In this document: positions 33,926 to 42,455 of the stretch, in pieces | How the letters are laid out: each line of letters opens with the position of its first letter | How positions within the stretch are numbered: position 1 is the stretch's first letter | NCBI RefSeq assembly: GCF_013283875.1 | Contig: NZ_CP054139.1 | Coordinates: forward strand, 2,418,001 to 2,482,000 | From: Mucilaginibacter mali | GTDB lineage: Bacteria; Bacteroidota; Bacteroidia; Sphingobacteriales; Sphingobacteriaceae | Direction of reading: 5' to 3' | Length of the DNA stretch: 64,000 bases | The notes under the pieces: generated by a model | Told to the model about the DNA's origin: nothing | The model's database searches: none | Seen by the model: the letters and a program-made list of their open reading frames with translations, nothing else | Program-made: the position numbers and the translations under genes

Positions 33926-35080
33926 ATGGAAATAACTGCCGCCAAAACCATCAATCAACGCTTAATGCTGCGCATAGCGGTGGGCTGTATGTTTTTCCTG
34001 GCCGGTATCTGTTTTGCCAGTTGGGCATCGCGCATTGCCAGCATACAACAAAGCCTTGGCCTAAGCGATGCGGCTTTAGGTGGCGTACTCTTTACCCTGC
34101 CGGTAGGTTTAATGCTTTCGTTACCTTTTGCCGGATGGGTGATCAGTAAAACAGGCAGTCGTAATATCCTGATAGCCGCGGTTATTACTTATGGTGTAGC
34201 TTTGGTTGGTTTAGGTTCTGCGCAGCATGTTTGGCAACTGATAGCCTGTTTGCTATGCTTTGGATTTGCCAGTAACACAGTAAACATATCGGTAAATACC
34301 CAGGCCGTTATTGCCGAAAAAATGTACGATAAACCCATCATGGCCTCTTTTCATGGCTTGTGGAGTTTGGCGGGCTTCGCGGGTGCAGGTATCGGTACTT
34401 TTATGATCGGTAAAAACATTATCCCTCAACATCATTTTATACTGATACTTATTGTAATGATAGCCGGGGTGATCTACAGTTCGCGTTACCTGGATCATGA
34501 TAAAAATGGTGGCGACAGCGGACCGATATTCGTAATGCCGGATAATTCGCTTATTAAATTGGGGATCATCGCTTTCTGCTCGTTAATGTGCGAAGGCGCC
34601 ATGTTCGATTGGAGTGTGATCTATTTTAAAAAAGTGATCCTTGCCGATGGCGCCTGGATCGGTGCCGGTTATACCGCCTTTATGCTTACCATGGCATCGG
34701 GCCGTTTCATTGCCGACTGGTTTGCGCACCGTTTCGGATTAAAACGCATTTTACAGATCAGTGGCTTATTAACAGCTACCGGTTTGATCATAGCCGTTGC
34801 TTTCCCCTACCTGTATACAGCCATGGCCGGCTTCCTGCTGGTAGGCTTTGGCGTGTCATCGGTAGTACCAATGGTTTATAGTGCGGCCGGGCGTTCAAAA
34901 ACCATGTCGCCGGGTGTGGCGCTGGCTGCGGTATCAACTATTGGATTTATCGGCTTTTTGGTAGGGCCACCAGTTATTGGCTTTATTGCCGGTGCTACCG
35001 GTAGCTTGCGTTATTCGTTTATGCTGATTGCTGCCATGGGGATCAGCGTGGCGGTGGTATCTACTAAGGCGAAGCTGTGA
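33926..35080 (+). CDS. Major facilitator superfamily transporter
   Basis: 384 residues with 12 hydrophobic helices in two halves joined by a polar loop (about 190-210, YLDHDKNGGDSG). The first half has the MFS loop 2-3 pattern GWVISKTGSRN and the second ADWFAHRFGLKR, both DRxGRR-like. It resembles the YbjJ-type branch of small-molecule exporters or sugar carriers; the substrate is not readable. Probable single-gene unit controlled from the palindrome and -7 element upstream. A later ATG at 33965 would give a start just before helix 1 and fits a normal leader better. Confidence 0.85.
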   Translation: MEITAAKTINQRLMLRIAVGCMFFLAGICFASWASRIASIQQSLGLSDAALGGVLFTLPVGLMLSLPFAGWVISKTGSRNILIAAVITYGVALVGLGSAQHVWQLIACLLCFGFASNTVNISVNTQAVIAEKMYDKPIMASFHGLWSLAGFAGAGIGTFMIGKNIIPQHHFILILIVMIAGVIYSSRYLDHDKNGGDSGPIFVMPDNSLIKLGIIAFCSLMCEGAMFDWSVIYFKKVILADGAWIGAGYTAFMLTMASGRFIADWFAHRFGLKRILQISGLLTATGLIIAVAFPYLYTAMAGFLLVGFGVSSVVPMVYSAAGRSKTMSPGVALAAVSTIGFIGFLVGPPVIGFIAGATGSLRYSFMLIAAMGISVAVVSTKAKL

Positions 35081-35115
35081 CCGCTGATTTAAATGATTTT
35101 TTGATTTCGCTGATT
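35079..35115 (+). repeat. 37-bp direct repeat, copy A
   Basis: Begins at the stop codon of the MFS gene and shares 36 of 37 bases with 35441-35477 (GACCGCTGATTTAAATG... to ...TGATT). The two copies flank the 88-residue gene. Confidence 0.9.
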
Positions 35116-35160
35116 CTTTCTTAGGGTCAACTATTAAATTGTACTCAAACCCTGTATCGG

Positions 35161-35427
35161 CTATTCTTCCAGGTCGGAATAATTTGGATTGATCACATAA
35201 TCAAACTCTTCGTAACCGTTTTTGATGATAAAACGCAATCGTTTAGCCGGTTCCTCAATGTCCAATGATAATTGCCCGATAATGGTTGGCAGGTTATCAC
35301 GTATCACCTTTAGGTCGGTAATGTGAGGCATCACCACCATAATATCATCGCCTACAGGTGTAATCTCCCAGCCCTGTAAACCGGCATTATTTAATATATC
35401 TATCCATTTTTGTTGGTACGTATTCAT
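35161..35427 (-). CDS. Small soluble protein of unknown function
   Basis: 88 residues, acidic, with mixed helix and strand (QQKWIDILNNAGLQGWEITPV, IMVVMPHITDLKVIRDNLPTI, RLRFIIKNGYEEFDYVI). No signal peptide, helix in the membrane or known motif. It lies between two 37-bp direct repeats and next to an insertion element, so this short segment is a spot of rearrangement. Confidence 0.6.
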   Translation of the reverse strand: MNTYQQKWIDILNNAGLQGWEITPVGDDIMVVMPHITDLKVIRDNLPTIIGQLSLDIEEPAKRLRFIIKNGYEEFDYVINPNYSDLEE

Positions 35428-35440
35428 GACCGCTAATTTT

Positions 35441-35477
35441 GACCGCTGATTTAAATGATTTTTTGATTTCGTTGATT
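35441..35477 (+). repeat. 37-bp direct repeat, copy B
   Basis: Copy of 35079-35115 with one base change. A partial third copy (TGACCGCTAATTTT) precedes it at 35427-35440. It ends 11 nt before the left end of the insertion sequence. Confidence 0.9.
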
Positions 35478-35488
35478 ATCTCTAATAA

Positions 35489-37295
35489 AAAGAGGCTGTA
35501 TCATAAATCATGGTATGGCCTCTTTTTTATTTGTGCATAATTTATTGGAATAAAGAGGGGTATTTATTTGATATAATAATCTGATTTTCATATATTTATG
35601 TATCGAAAGTAGCGTAGTATGTCCTCTAAAAGACCTGTATTCAAGCCCTACCAGCAACGGCAGTTGATGGCTATTCCTCCGACACTTGACGAATTAGTTC
35701 CGGCATCGCACCCGGTGCGTGTAGTTAACGATGTGATCGACAGGCTCTATCTGGAACCATTGCTGAAAGCTTATCATATCCGCGGGAGTTCAAGCTATCA
35801 CCCGCAAATGTTGTTAAAGGTGCTGGTATATGGGTATGTAACCAACACCTACTCCAGCCGAAAGCTGGCAGCAGCCTGCCGGGAAAGCGTTTACCTGATG
35901 TGGCTGAGTTCGATGAACTATCCTGATCATAATACGATCAACCGTTTCCGGGGCGTACGTTTGAAGCATGCGCTGCGTGATGTGTTCGAAGATGTGGTGA
36001 AACTTTTGGCAGAGGAAGGCCTGCTCAGTATTGAAGAAGTGAATACGGACGGGACAAAGATAGAGGCGAATGCAAACCGGTATACCTTTGTCTGGAAGAA
36101 AGCGATTCAGACCAATAAGGAAAAGATGAAAAAGCAGCTGTCAGAGATATGGGACTATGCCCAAAGCGTAGCAAAAGAAGAAGACAGGCTGCCTGATCCG
36201 CCTGACTTTACTGTTATTGACAGTGAAAAGGTCAATGCCGCAGTAGATAAACTCAATGAGAAGCTTTCCTCGCGTGAGGATGTTTCCAAACAGGTCAAAA
36301 GCAAGCTGCGGTATATCAGCAAACATTACCCGCAGGCCATTGCCCGCTATGAGCAGCAGGAAGCTCTGCTGGGTGAACGCAACAGCTATTCCAAGACCGA
36401 TACGGATGCCACATTCATGCGGATGAAGGAAGACCACATGAAAAACGGCCAGTTAAAACCGGGGTATAATGTTCAGATATCCACATCCAACCAGTTCATT
36501 GTCAATTACACCATTCACTCCAACACCACAGACACCAATACATTAAGTGCTCATTTAGCGCAGCATGAAGTCAGCTTTGGCAAAGCACCGCAAGTGCTTA
36601 CAGCCGATGCCGGATATGGCTCCGAGGAGAACTACACGCGGTTGGAACAAAAAGGAACAATCGCCTTTGTAAAGTATGGGATGTTCGATAAGGAACAAAA
36701 TGAGAATCACAACAACAAGCACCCTTTTGCAGCAAATAAGCTTTTTTACAACCAGGAGAAAGATTGTTACATCTGCCCGATGGGCCAGCAAATGAATTTC
36801 ATCGGAACAAGTAAAAGAAAAACAAGCACGGAGTTTGAACAAACGGTAAAAAGATACCAGGCAGTTAACTGCGCTAACTGTCCGCTGAACGGTATTTGCC
36901 ATAAATCAAAAGGGAATCGGATCATTGAAATCAATGAAAACCTGAACCGCCTGAAACAAAAGGCGCACGAGCTGTTAAACAGTGAAGAAGGCATACAACG
37001 GCGAAAGAAACGCTGCTTTGATGTAGAACCTGTATTTGGTAATATTAAGCAGAACCATGGCTTTAAACGGTTTATGCTCCGCGGCAAGGAAAAAGTAGAA
37101 ATAGAATGGGGTTTAGTTGCAATCGCACAAAATCTAAGGAAAAAAGCGGCTTAAATGAGTCGTTTTACCACTCAGGTTCGCCCAAGAAAGCTACCCCCTC
37201 CCCCTCAAAAAATTCCATAGAAACTCAATACCAAATTCAGCTATTAGGCTAAAAAAATAAAGACCGCATCATTTGATTTATGATACGGCCTCTTT
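35489..37295 (+). mobile_element. IS1182-type insertion sequence, apparently intact
   Basis: One transposase gene lies between 37-bp imperfect terminal inverted repeats at 35489-35525 and 37259-37295 (29 of 37 positions match; the outer 22 differ at one). Each end is itself partly palindromic (AAAGAGGC...GCCTCTTT on the left), so it can fold into a hairpin that may stop outside transcription from entering. The total length of about 1.8 kb is right for IS1182. I see no clear target duplication: the flanks read CTAATAA and AATCTTG. Confidence 0.88.
35619..37154 (+). CDS. IS1182 family transposase
   Basis: 511 residues. The N-terminal domain (LDELVPASHPVRVVNDVIDRL, YHPQMLLKVLVYGYVTNTYSSRKLAAACRESVYLMWLS, DHNTINRFR) is the DUF772 region of IS1182 transposases. 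The catalytic DDE domain follows, with NTDGTKIEANANRY (first Asp), LTADAGYGSEENY (second Asp) and VEPVFGNIKQNHGFKRFMLRGKEKVEIEW (Glu region). A cysteine cluster (CYICPMGQQM, CANCPLNGICHKS) lies between. The frame is uninterrupted, so the enzyme is probably functional. Confidence 0.95.
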   Translation: MSSKRPVFKPYQQRQLMAIPPTLDELVPASHPVRVVNDVIDRLYLEPLLKAYHIRGSSSYHPQMLLKVLVYGYVTNTYSSRKLAAACRESVYLMWLSSMNYPDHNTINRFRGVRLKHALRDVFEDVVKLLAEEGLLSIEEVNTDGTKIEANANRYTFVWKKAIQTNKEKMKKQLSEIWDYAQSVAKEEDRLPDPPDFTVIDSEKVNAAVDKLNEKLSSREDVSKQVKSKLRYISKHYPQAIARYEQQEALLGERNSYSKTDTDATFMRMKEDHMKNGQLKPGYNVQISTSNQFIVNYTIHSNTTDTNTLSAHLAQHEVSFGKAPQVLTADAGYGSEENYTRLEQKGTIAFVKYGMFDKEQNENHNNKHPFAANKLFYNQEKDCYICPMGQQMNFIGTSKRKTSTEFEQTVKRYQAVNCANCPLNGICHKSKGNRIIEINENLNRLKQKAHELLNSEEGIQRRKKRCFDVEPVFGNIKQNHGFKRFMLRGKEKVEIEWGLVAIAQNLRKKAA

Positions 37296-37337
37296 AATCT
37301 TGTAATCCTTAAATCTGTTAAATCTTGGTTCAGGCCA

Positions 37338-39341
37338 TTACTGTGCCATCAAGCTAATATTTTTTACCTGACTGGGGAACCATATCATCATTTCGCCCTT
37401 ACCCCGGTTAGCCCACGAGTAATATGGAATAGCAGTGATTTGCTTGTTCACCGTGTTTACGTTTTCGCCATTAGCATCAATATTCACTTGTTTTACATCG
37501 CCCTTTAATACAGTTACACCATTAAGTAAACCAGCATTATGTTCGGGTTTAAAGGTTGTAGTTGATGGGATAATGAAATTGCTGGTCTTGCCGCCGTTAT
37601 CGGCCCATTCGGCACAATACATAATCGGGCCGCGTTGCAGGGCTATCTTACCAATATCATCGGTTACTTTAACATTGGCAATAACACGTCTAACTTCCAT
37701 AGGCAGCGAGATGTCGATCTTATCACCTGCTTTCCATTTTTTGGTGATGACAGCGTAACCATCCTTCATGATATATTCAACAGGTTTACCGTTCAGTTTT
37801 ATCTCTACTTTATTAATCGCCGGCTGTTGATAGCTGTACAGGTTTGATGGTATAGTTTCTTCCCTGGCCCAACCTGGTATACGGATCTTTAAGTTCATAT
37901 CCATTGCCGATGAGGGGTTAATAGTAAAGGCCAATCCCCCGTCCCATGGGTAATTATTTTGCTGTACGATGTTTAGCGCCTTACCGTTTACCTTCAGGTT
38001 TGCGGTGCCACTGATGAAAAGGTTCACATAAACATCATTACCCTTTTGGGCGTAAACATAACCGGGAATAGCCGGGATCAACCGCACCAAATTGGTTGGA
38101 CAGCACGAACAGGTAAACCAGCCCGAACGCGCCGGCTCGGCATCGGCATGGGTGAAACCGTTGGTAATTTGCATGGCATTGGTATAAAAAAACGATTTGC
38201 CATCCAGCCCTACGCCCGATATTAAACCATTGTACAGTGTTTTCTCCAGCACATCAATATACTTAGCATCGCCATGAAGCAGAAACATGCGCTGGTTCCA
38301 AAAAACATTGCCAATAGCAGCACAGGTTTCGTTGTAGGCAGTGGCATTGGGTAATTCATAGTTTCCGCCAAAGCGTTCACCATCGCCAACGGCGCCGATA
38401 CTACCCTGCACATACATTTTTTGGCTTACCATATTATCCCATATCTTATCAATAGCCGCAAGGTATTGCTTATCGCCGGTAAGCGCGGCTACATCGGCCA
38501 TACCTGCATACAGGTACATGGCGCGTACAGCATGTCCTTCGGCTTCGTCCTGGTCTACCACGGGTTTATCATCCTGGAAATAGGTGCCGTTTTCCCACAC
38601 GTTTTTGCTCTTTTTATTATAAGCCTTTTTACCACGCTGATCAATAAAGAACTTGGCCAGGTTCAGGTAATCGGTTTTGCCGGTGATACGATAAAGACGC
38701 ACCAGGCCCATCTCTACGATCTCGTGCCCAGGCGCTACTCCCCGCTTCCCCGGCCCGAAAGTGGCCACCAGCAGGTCGGCGTTTTTAAGGGCAATATTTA
38801 GAAAATTGCGTTTGCCGGTGGCCATATAATGCGCCGCGGCGGCTTCAAACATATGCCCGCTATTATATAATTCGTGGCTCATATTGGCCTCGTTCACCCA
38901 ACGTTCGGTCCCCGACCACGAATGCGGGTGTAAAGGGTCGATGGTACGGGCAGTATATAGATAGCCGTCCGGCTCCTGCGCTTTGCCAACAATAGTGATC
39001 AGCGAATCCATATAGGCATCCAGCTTTTTATCCGGATGTTCGGCCAGCGAGTATGATCCACCCTCGATGGTTTTATAGATATCAGTATCGTCAAAAGGAT
39101 AGGTAGTACAGAACTTGCCGCTTTTGGCGGCGGCCATTTCAAAATTCTTTACGCGGCCGGTGCTTACGCAACGCTCGAACGAAGCTGGTATCGTTACCGT
39201 GCGGTTAGTTTCAATGCGCGGCGACCAGAATTTATCGGCCAGCTTTACACTGGTAAACGGCACCGGTTGCACGGGATAATCCTGTTGGGCAAATGCTGCT
39301 GAGGATAGTAAAATAGCAGAGAAGAAGCTGAGGACTTTCAT
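37338..39341 (-). CDS. Glycoside hydrolase family 127, probable beta-L-arabinofuranosidase
   Basis: 667 residues with a signal peptide (1-18, ending AFA-QQ). The family (formerly DUF1680) is shown by VKLADKFWSPRIETNRTVTIP, NEANMSHELYNSGHMFEAAAAHYMATGK, and the metal and nucleophile residues: Glu/Cys in NETCAAIGN and the double cysteine in FTCSCCPTNLVR, equal to the zinc-bound cysteine nucleophile of characterised GH127 enzymes. They release L-arabinofuranose from plant arabinans or glycoproteins. It lies downstream of an aldose epimerase on the same strand, separated by a palindromic element. Confidence 0.9.
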   Translation of the reverse strand: MKVLSFFSAILLSSAAFAQQDYPVQPVPFTSVKLADKFWSPRIETNRTVTIPASFERCVSTGRVKNFEMAAAKSGKFCTTYPFDDTDIYKTIEGGSYSLAEHPDKKLDAYMDSLITIVGKAQEPDGYLYTARTIDPLHPHSWSGTERWVNEANMSHELYNSGHMFEAAAAHYMATGKRNFLNIALKNADLLVATFGPGKRGVAPGHEIVEMGLVRLYRITGKTDYLNLAKFFIDQRGKKAYNKKSKNVWENGTYFQDDKPVVDQDEAEGHAVRAMYLYAGMADVAALTGDKQYLAAIDKIWDNMVSQKMYVQGSIGAVGDGERFGGNYELPNATAYNETCAAIGNVFWNQRMFLLHGDAKYIDVLEKTLYNGLISGVGLDGKSFFYTNAMQITNGFTHADAEPARSGWFTCSCCPTNLVRLIPAIPGYVYAQKGNDVYVNLFISGTANLKVNGKALNIVQQNNYPWDGGLAFTINPSSAMDMNLKIRIPGWAREETIPSNLYSYQQPAINKVEIKLNGKPVEYIMKDGYAVITKKWKAGDKIDISLPMEVRRVIANVKVTDDIGKIALQRGPIMYCAEWADNGGKTSNFIIPSTTTFKPEHNAGLLNGVTVLKGDVKQVNIDANGENVNTVNKQITAIPYYSWANRGKGEMMIWFPSQVKNISLMAQ

Positions 39342-39354
39342 ATTTCTTTATAAA

Positions 39355-39439
39355 TGTCATTGCGAGCGATAGCGCGGCAATCTCGTAGCAAAAAGAGCGT
39401 AGCTACGAGATTGCCACGTCGCTACGCTCCTCAATGACA
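39355..39439. repeat. Intergenic palindromic (REP-like) element
   Basis: Outer arms TGTCATT (39355-39361) and AATGACA (39433-39439) and a perfect 14-bp inner stem GGCAATCTCGTAGC (39376-39389) with its complement (39402-39415). Same family as 17323-17437. It lies between two co-directional sugar genes and could limit read-through. Confidence 0.85.
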
Positions 39440-39449
39440 GAACGTTTAA

Positions 39450-40631
39450 TTACTTAGCAGAGAACTTATAAACCGTAGTTGTTTTATACGTTTGGCCTGG
39501 TTTCAACTCGGTAGTTGGGAAAGCAGGTTTGTTTGGCGAATCCGGGAAATGCTGGGTTTCCAGGCAAAGACCAGTACGGTAATCGTTTTTAGCGCCGCCT
39601 TTAACCGCATACTTACCGGCCATAAAGTTACCGCTGTAAAACTGGATACCCGGCTCTTCGGTAAATACTTCCATCACAATGCCGCTTTTATCACCGGTAA
39701 GGGTGGTGATGGCTTTGCTGATATCGTGTTTGTTCAGTACATAGTTATGATCGTAACCTTTACCTGCTTTTAACTGATCATCAGCCTGACCAATACGTGC
39801 GCCAATAGCGGTAGCAGTACGAAAATCGAAAGGTGTGTTTGCCACAGGGGCAATTTTACCGGTCGGGATCAGCGTAGTATCTACCGGTGTATAGCCATCA
39901 GCATCAATTTGCAGCATGTGGTTTAATATGGTGCCACTGCCGCAACCATTCAGGTTCCAGTAAGCATGGTTGGTTAAATTGCAAACAGTTGGCTTATCGG
40001 TAGTAGCTTCGTAGCTAATTTTCAGGCTGTTATCATCCTGTAAATTATAAATCACTTTAACATTCAGGTTGCCAGGGAAACCCTGTTCGCCATCTTTAGA
40101 TATATAAGTAAGTTCAAGGGTGTGGCCGTCGGTCTTTTTTGCATCCCATACTTTTGTATCGAAACCAAATTTGCCGCCGTGCAGCGTATTCGGGCCATTG
40201 TTGGCCGGCAAGGTATAGGCTTTACCATTTAGCGTAAAAGTGGCTTTACCGATACGGTTACCATAACGGCCGATAGTGGCGCCATAAAAATCGCCTGCTA
40301 CCTGGTAAGTGCCAAGGCTATCGAAGCCTACAACCACATCGGTCATTTTGCCTTTATTATCGGGTACTAAAAGGCTTACTAAACGGCCGCCCCAACTGGT
40401 AATAGCTGCTTCTACCCCATTTTTATTTTTAAGGTAGTAGAGGTCGGTCTTTTTGCCTTCAACGTCTTTCTGAAAGTTTGCGGCCACCGGTAAAGCGGCT
40501 GTAGTTTTTGTTGCGCTGCTACTATCGGTTGTAGCGGTTGAACTTGTGCTTGATGAGCCTGAGCAGGCGCTTAGCGTAGCAATACCTGCTGCTAATAAAA
40601 TAGCCGCATAGTTTTTAAGGTAGATGTTCAT
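39450..40631 (-). CDS. Lipoprotein aldose 1-epimerase (galactose mutarotase family)
   Basis: 393 residues with a lipoprotein signal (lipobox LSAC, Cys23) and a Ser/Thr-rich linker. The mutarotase domain (about 55-390) shows GGRLVSLLVPDNKG, FYGATIGRYGNRIGKATF, NNGPNTLHGGKFGFD (His), VCNLTNHAYWNLNG (catalytic His) and the C-terminal FTEEPGIQFYSGNFM and GLCLETQHFPDSPNKP (catalytic Glu). It interconverts alpha and beta sugar anomers. Being lipid-anchored outside the cytoplasm, it probably helps uptake of free sugars released by enzymes such as the GH127 next door. Confidence 0.92.
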   Translation of the reverse strand: MNIYLKNYAAILLAAGIATLSACSGSSSTSSTATTDSSSATKTTAALPVAANFQKDVEGKKTDLYYLKNKNGVEAAITSWGGRLVSLLVPDNKGKMTDVVVGFDSLGTYQVAGDFYGATIGRYGNRIGKATFTLNGKAYTLPANNGPNTLHGGKFGFDTKVWDAKKTDGHTLELTYISKDGEQGFPGNLNVKVIYNLQDDNSLKISYEATTDKPTVCNLTNHAYWNLNGCGSGTILNHMLQIDADGYTPVDTTLIPTGKIAPVANTPFDFRTATAIGARIGQADDQLKAGKGYDHNYVLNKHDISKAITTLTGDKSGIVMEVFTEEPGIQFYSGNFMAGKYAVKGGAKNDYRTGLCLETQHFPDSPNKPAFPTTELKPGQTYKTTTVYKFSAK

Positions 40632-40722
40632 ATTTTTGTTTGGTTTATATGATGGTTAATAAATGTAAATCTAACAGTAATTACCATTAGTTCACCAATT
40701 TGAGAAAAGATTTTAAAAAAAA

Positions 40723-40753
40723 TTTGGATACATAGAAATTCAATGTATATTTG
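40723..40753 (+). promoter_or_regulatory. Consensus promoter of the PadR gene
   Basis: TTTG at 40723-40726, 19 nt, then TATATTTG at 40746-40753: perfect Bacteroidota consensus. A TTCAA-N7-TTGAA inverted repeat (40739-40755) overlaps the -7 element and is a possible autoregulatory operator. Confidence 0.85.
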
Positions 40754-40760
40754 AAACGTC

Positions 40761-41111
40761 ATGACAGCAATTAGTAAAGATCTTGTAGCTGCGACATCGA
40801 TACCTGTTATATTGGCCATATTGAAACAGGGTGAGAGTTACGGTTACGAGATTATACAGAAAGTAAAAGAAGCATCGAAAGGGCAATTGCAATTTTCGGA
40901 TGGTACACTTTACCCCATTTTACGCAAGTTAGAGGATAAAGAGTTTATTATATCTGAATGGCGCATTGCTGAAAACGAAAAACGACGCCGGTACTATAGT
41001 ATCACATCAAAAGGCAATGATTATTTTAAAGATGAACACGCCGCCTGGGATGCTATGTATCAGCTGATAAATGAATTATGGAACTTACAACCTAAACTTT
41101 ATACACTTTAA
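40761..41111 (+). CDS. PadR family transcriptional regulator
   Basis: 116 residues: winged helix typical of PadR (SIPVILAILKQGESYGYEIIQKVKEASKG, then FSDGTLYPILRKLEDKEFIISEWR and RRRYYSITSKGNDYF) with a C-terminal dimerisation helix. It starts 7 nt after the -7 element, so its leader is very short. The three genes that follow encode membrane proteins with HAAS-like N-terminal domains, the usual partners of PadR regulators, so they form one signalling unit. Confidence 0.92.
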   Translation: MTAISKDLVAATSIPVILAILKQGESYGYEIIQKVKEASKGQLQFSDGTLYPILRKLEDKEFIISEWRIAENEKRRRYYSITSKGNDYFKDEHAAWDAMYQLINELWNLQPKLYTL

Positions 41112-41227
41112 TTTAATGAGCCCCGGCAACTGGCGGCAGATACGGCAAATACCGTATTTGTTGCTGGTTGCCTTTTTTATTTCCGCAGAAATGGTTTTAT
41201 GCAAGCAGGTGATATTTAAGCTGATTT

Positions 41228-42283
41228 ATGGAGCAAATTCAAAGTGTTTTTAATTTAGAAAACGCGATCGGTAACTGGCAACAAGCTATGCTGGTTACAG
41301 CGCTAACTCCCGATGATGTTGAAGAATTAACCCAGCATTTGGTTGATGAGATAGAAAGATTACAAAGCAGCGGCTTAGATCAGGATGAAGCATGGATAAT
41401 TGCAAAAAAGCGCATCGGACAGCCATCAGACATTGACGTTGAGTTTAGCAAAGTAAACTCTGATTTTGCAACTAACCGCAACATGTTAATGGCGTTTTGG
41501 GGCGCTACCATATTTATGGTAATGCAATCTTTATTATTTGTGCTGCCTACCCGTTTGTGGCACCTTGTCGGGCATGGTTCAACACTGCACATTGAATATC
41601 TCCTGAGCTATACGCAAACCAACAACCTGTTAAATATATTCAGTGTTACTATTTTAATTGGAGGTATTGTTATCATAGCAAGATCAAACCAAATAGTTAT
41701 TTGGTTTAACAGGATGCTTACAAAAAATAGCGGTATAATTAATCCGATACTCTTAGTAGCAGGTTCGTTCATTGCCTTTTTTAATTATATTCCATTTAAA
41801 AACATGTTCTTCAATATCAGCAAAGGCACCAACTTTAACAGCACTTTAAATATGCTGGCGATTATATTTTACGGCTCGCTAATTTTTGGTACGGCCTGGT
41901 TCACTATGCGCTATTGCAAAAAAGAATTAAGGAACTTTAAAACCTTTAACGAAAATATTAACTGGCTTACCGCGCTGGCTATAGGGCTTATTATACAAAT
42001 GATTATACTCAGCACCAAATTTTTTGAGTTATATGGTTTAAAATATATCATCATCGCGCTTTTATTTTGTACAGCCGGATGGATGATAGGTAACTCCAAA
42101 CGGTACGTGTTAAACTTATTTACAGTACAACTTGGTGCTTTTTACGTTTATTGGGTTATGCTTTTTATGTTTGCACACTGGCCGTGGCTCAGTTGTGCAA
42201 CAGATTACTTTTCTATACTATTTGCCTTGATTATTGGTTTCATTATAAAAAAACTAACAACGCCGCACCCTCACACGTCCTAA
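41228..42283 (+). CDS. HAAS-domain multi-pass membrane protein, paralogue 1
   Basis: 351 residues. Residues 1-70 form a helical domain (LTPDDVEELTQHLVDEIERL, GLDQDEAWIIAKKRIGQP) like the HAAS or permease-prefix domains that accompany PadR regulators. It is followed by about eight membrane helices (starting around 90, 130, 165, 200, 235, 265, 290 and 320). No transport motif is recognised. The start lies 116 nt after padR and probably shares its promoter. Paralogues follow at 42456 and 43668. Confidence 0.75.
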   Translation: MEQIQSVFNLENAIGNWQQAMLVTALTPDDVEELTQHLVDEIERLQSSGLDQDEAWIIAKKRIGQPSDIDVEFSKVNSDFATNRNMLMAFWGATIFMVMQSLLFVLPTRLWHLVGHGSTLHIEYLLSYTQTNNLLNIFSVTILIGGIVIIARSNQIVIWFNRMLTKNSGIINPILLVAGSFIAFFNYIPFKNMFFNISKGTNFNSTLNMLAIIFYGSLIFGTAWFTMRYCKKELRNFKTFNENINWLTALAIGLIIQMIILSTKFFELYGLKYIIIALLFCTAGWMIGNSKRYVLNLFTVQLGAFYVYWVMLFMFAHWPWLSCATDYFSILFALIIGFIIKKLTTPHPHTS

Positions 42284-42365
42284 GCGCATGGTTTCCAAAG
42301 ACCAACCATCGACAATTTTAACGTGCCTATATTATATTGGTAAGATTATGACAGGCTAAACGCAT

Positions 42366-42373
42366 TATATTTG
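42366..42373 (+). promoter_or_regulatory. -7 element before paralogue 2
   Basis: TATATTTG, exact TAnnTTTG, 82 nt before the start at 42456; the -33 box is not clear. Confidence 0.5.
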
Positions 42374-42455
42374 CGCAGCATCATTTTTTGCAGATAAGTT
42401 ATTATTATTGCCTTTAAAACAAACACATGTAAATGTAAGGTGAGATAATTAATTT

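Noticed and set aside
35481..37303. TAAT target duplication around the insertion sequence
   Set aside because: TAAT occurs at 35483-35486 and 37295-37298, but using it would make the terminal repeats unequal by two bases, so it may be chance.
41117..41253. Short hydrophobic frame between padR and paralogue 1
   Set aside because: It overlaps the start of the next gene, has no homologue-like features, and the segment also carries a palindrome (41146-41160), so it is better seen as intergenic.
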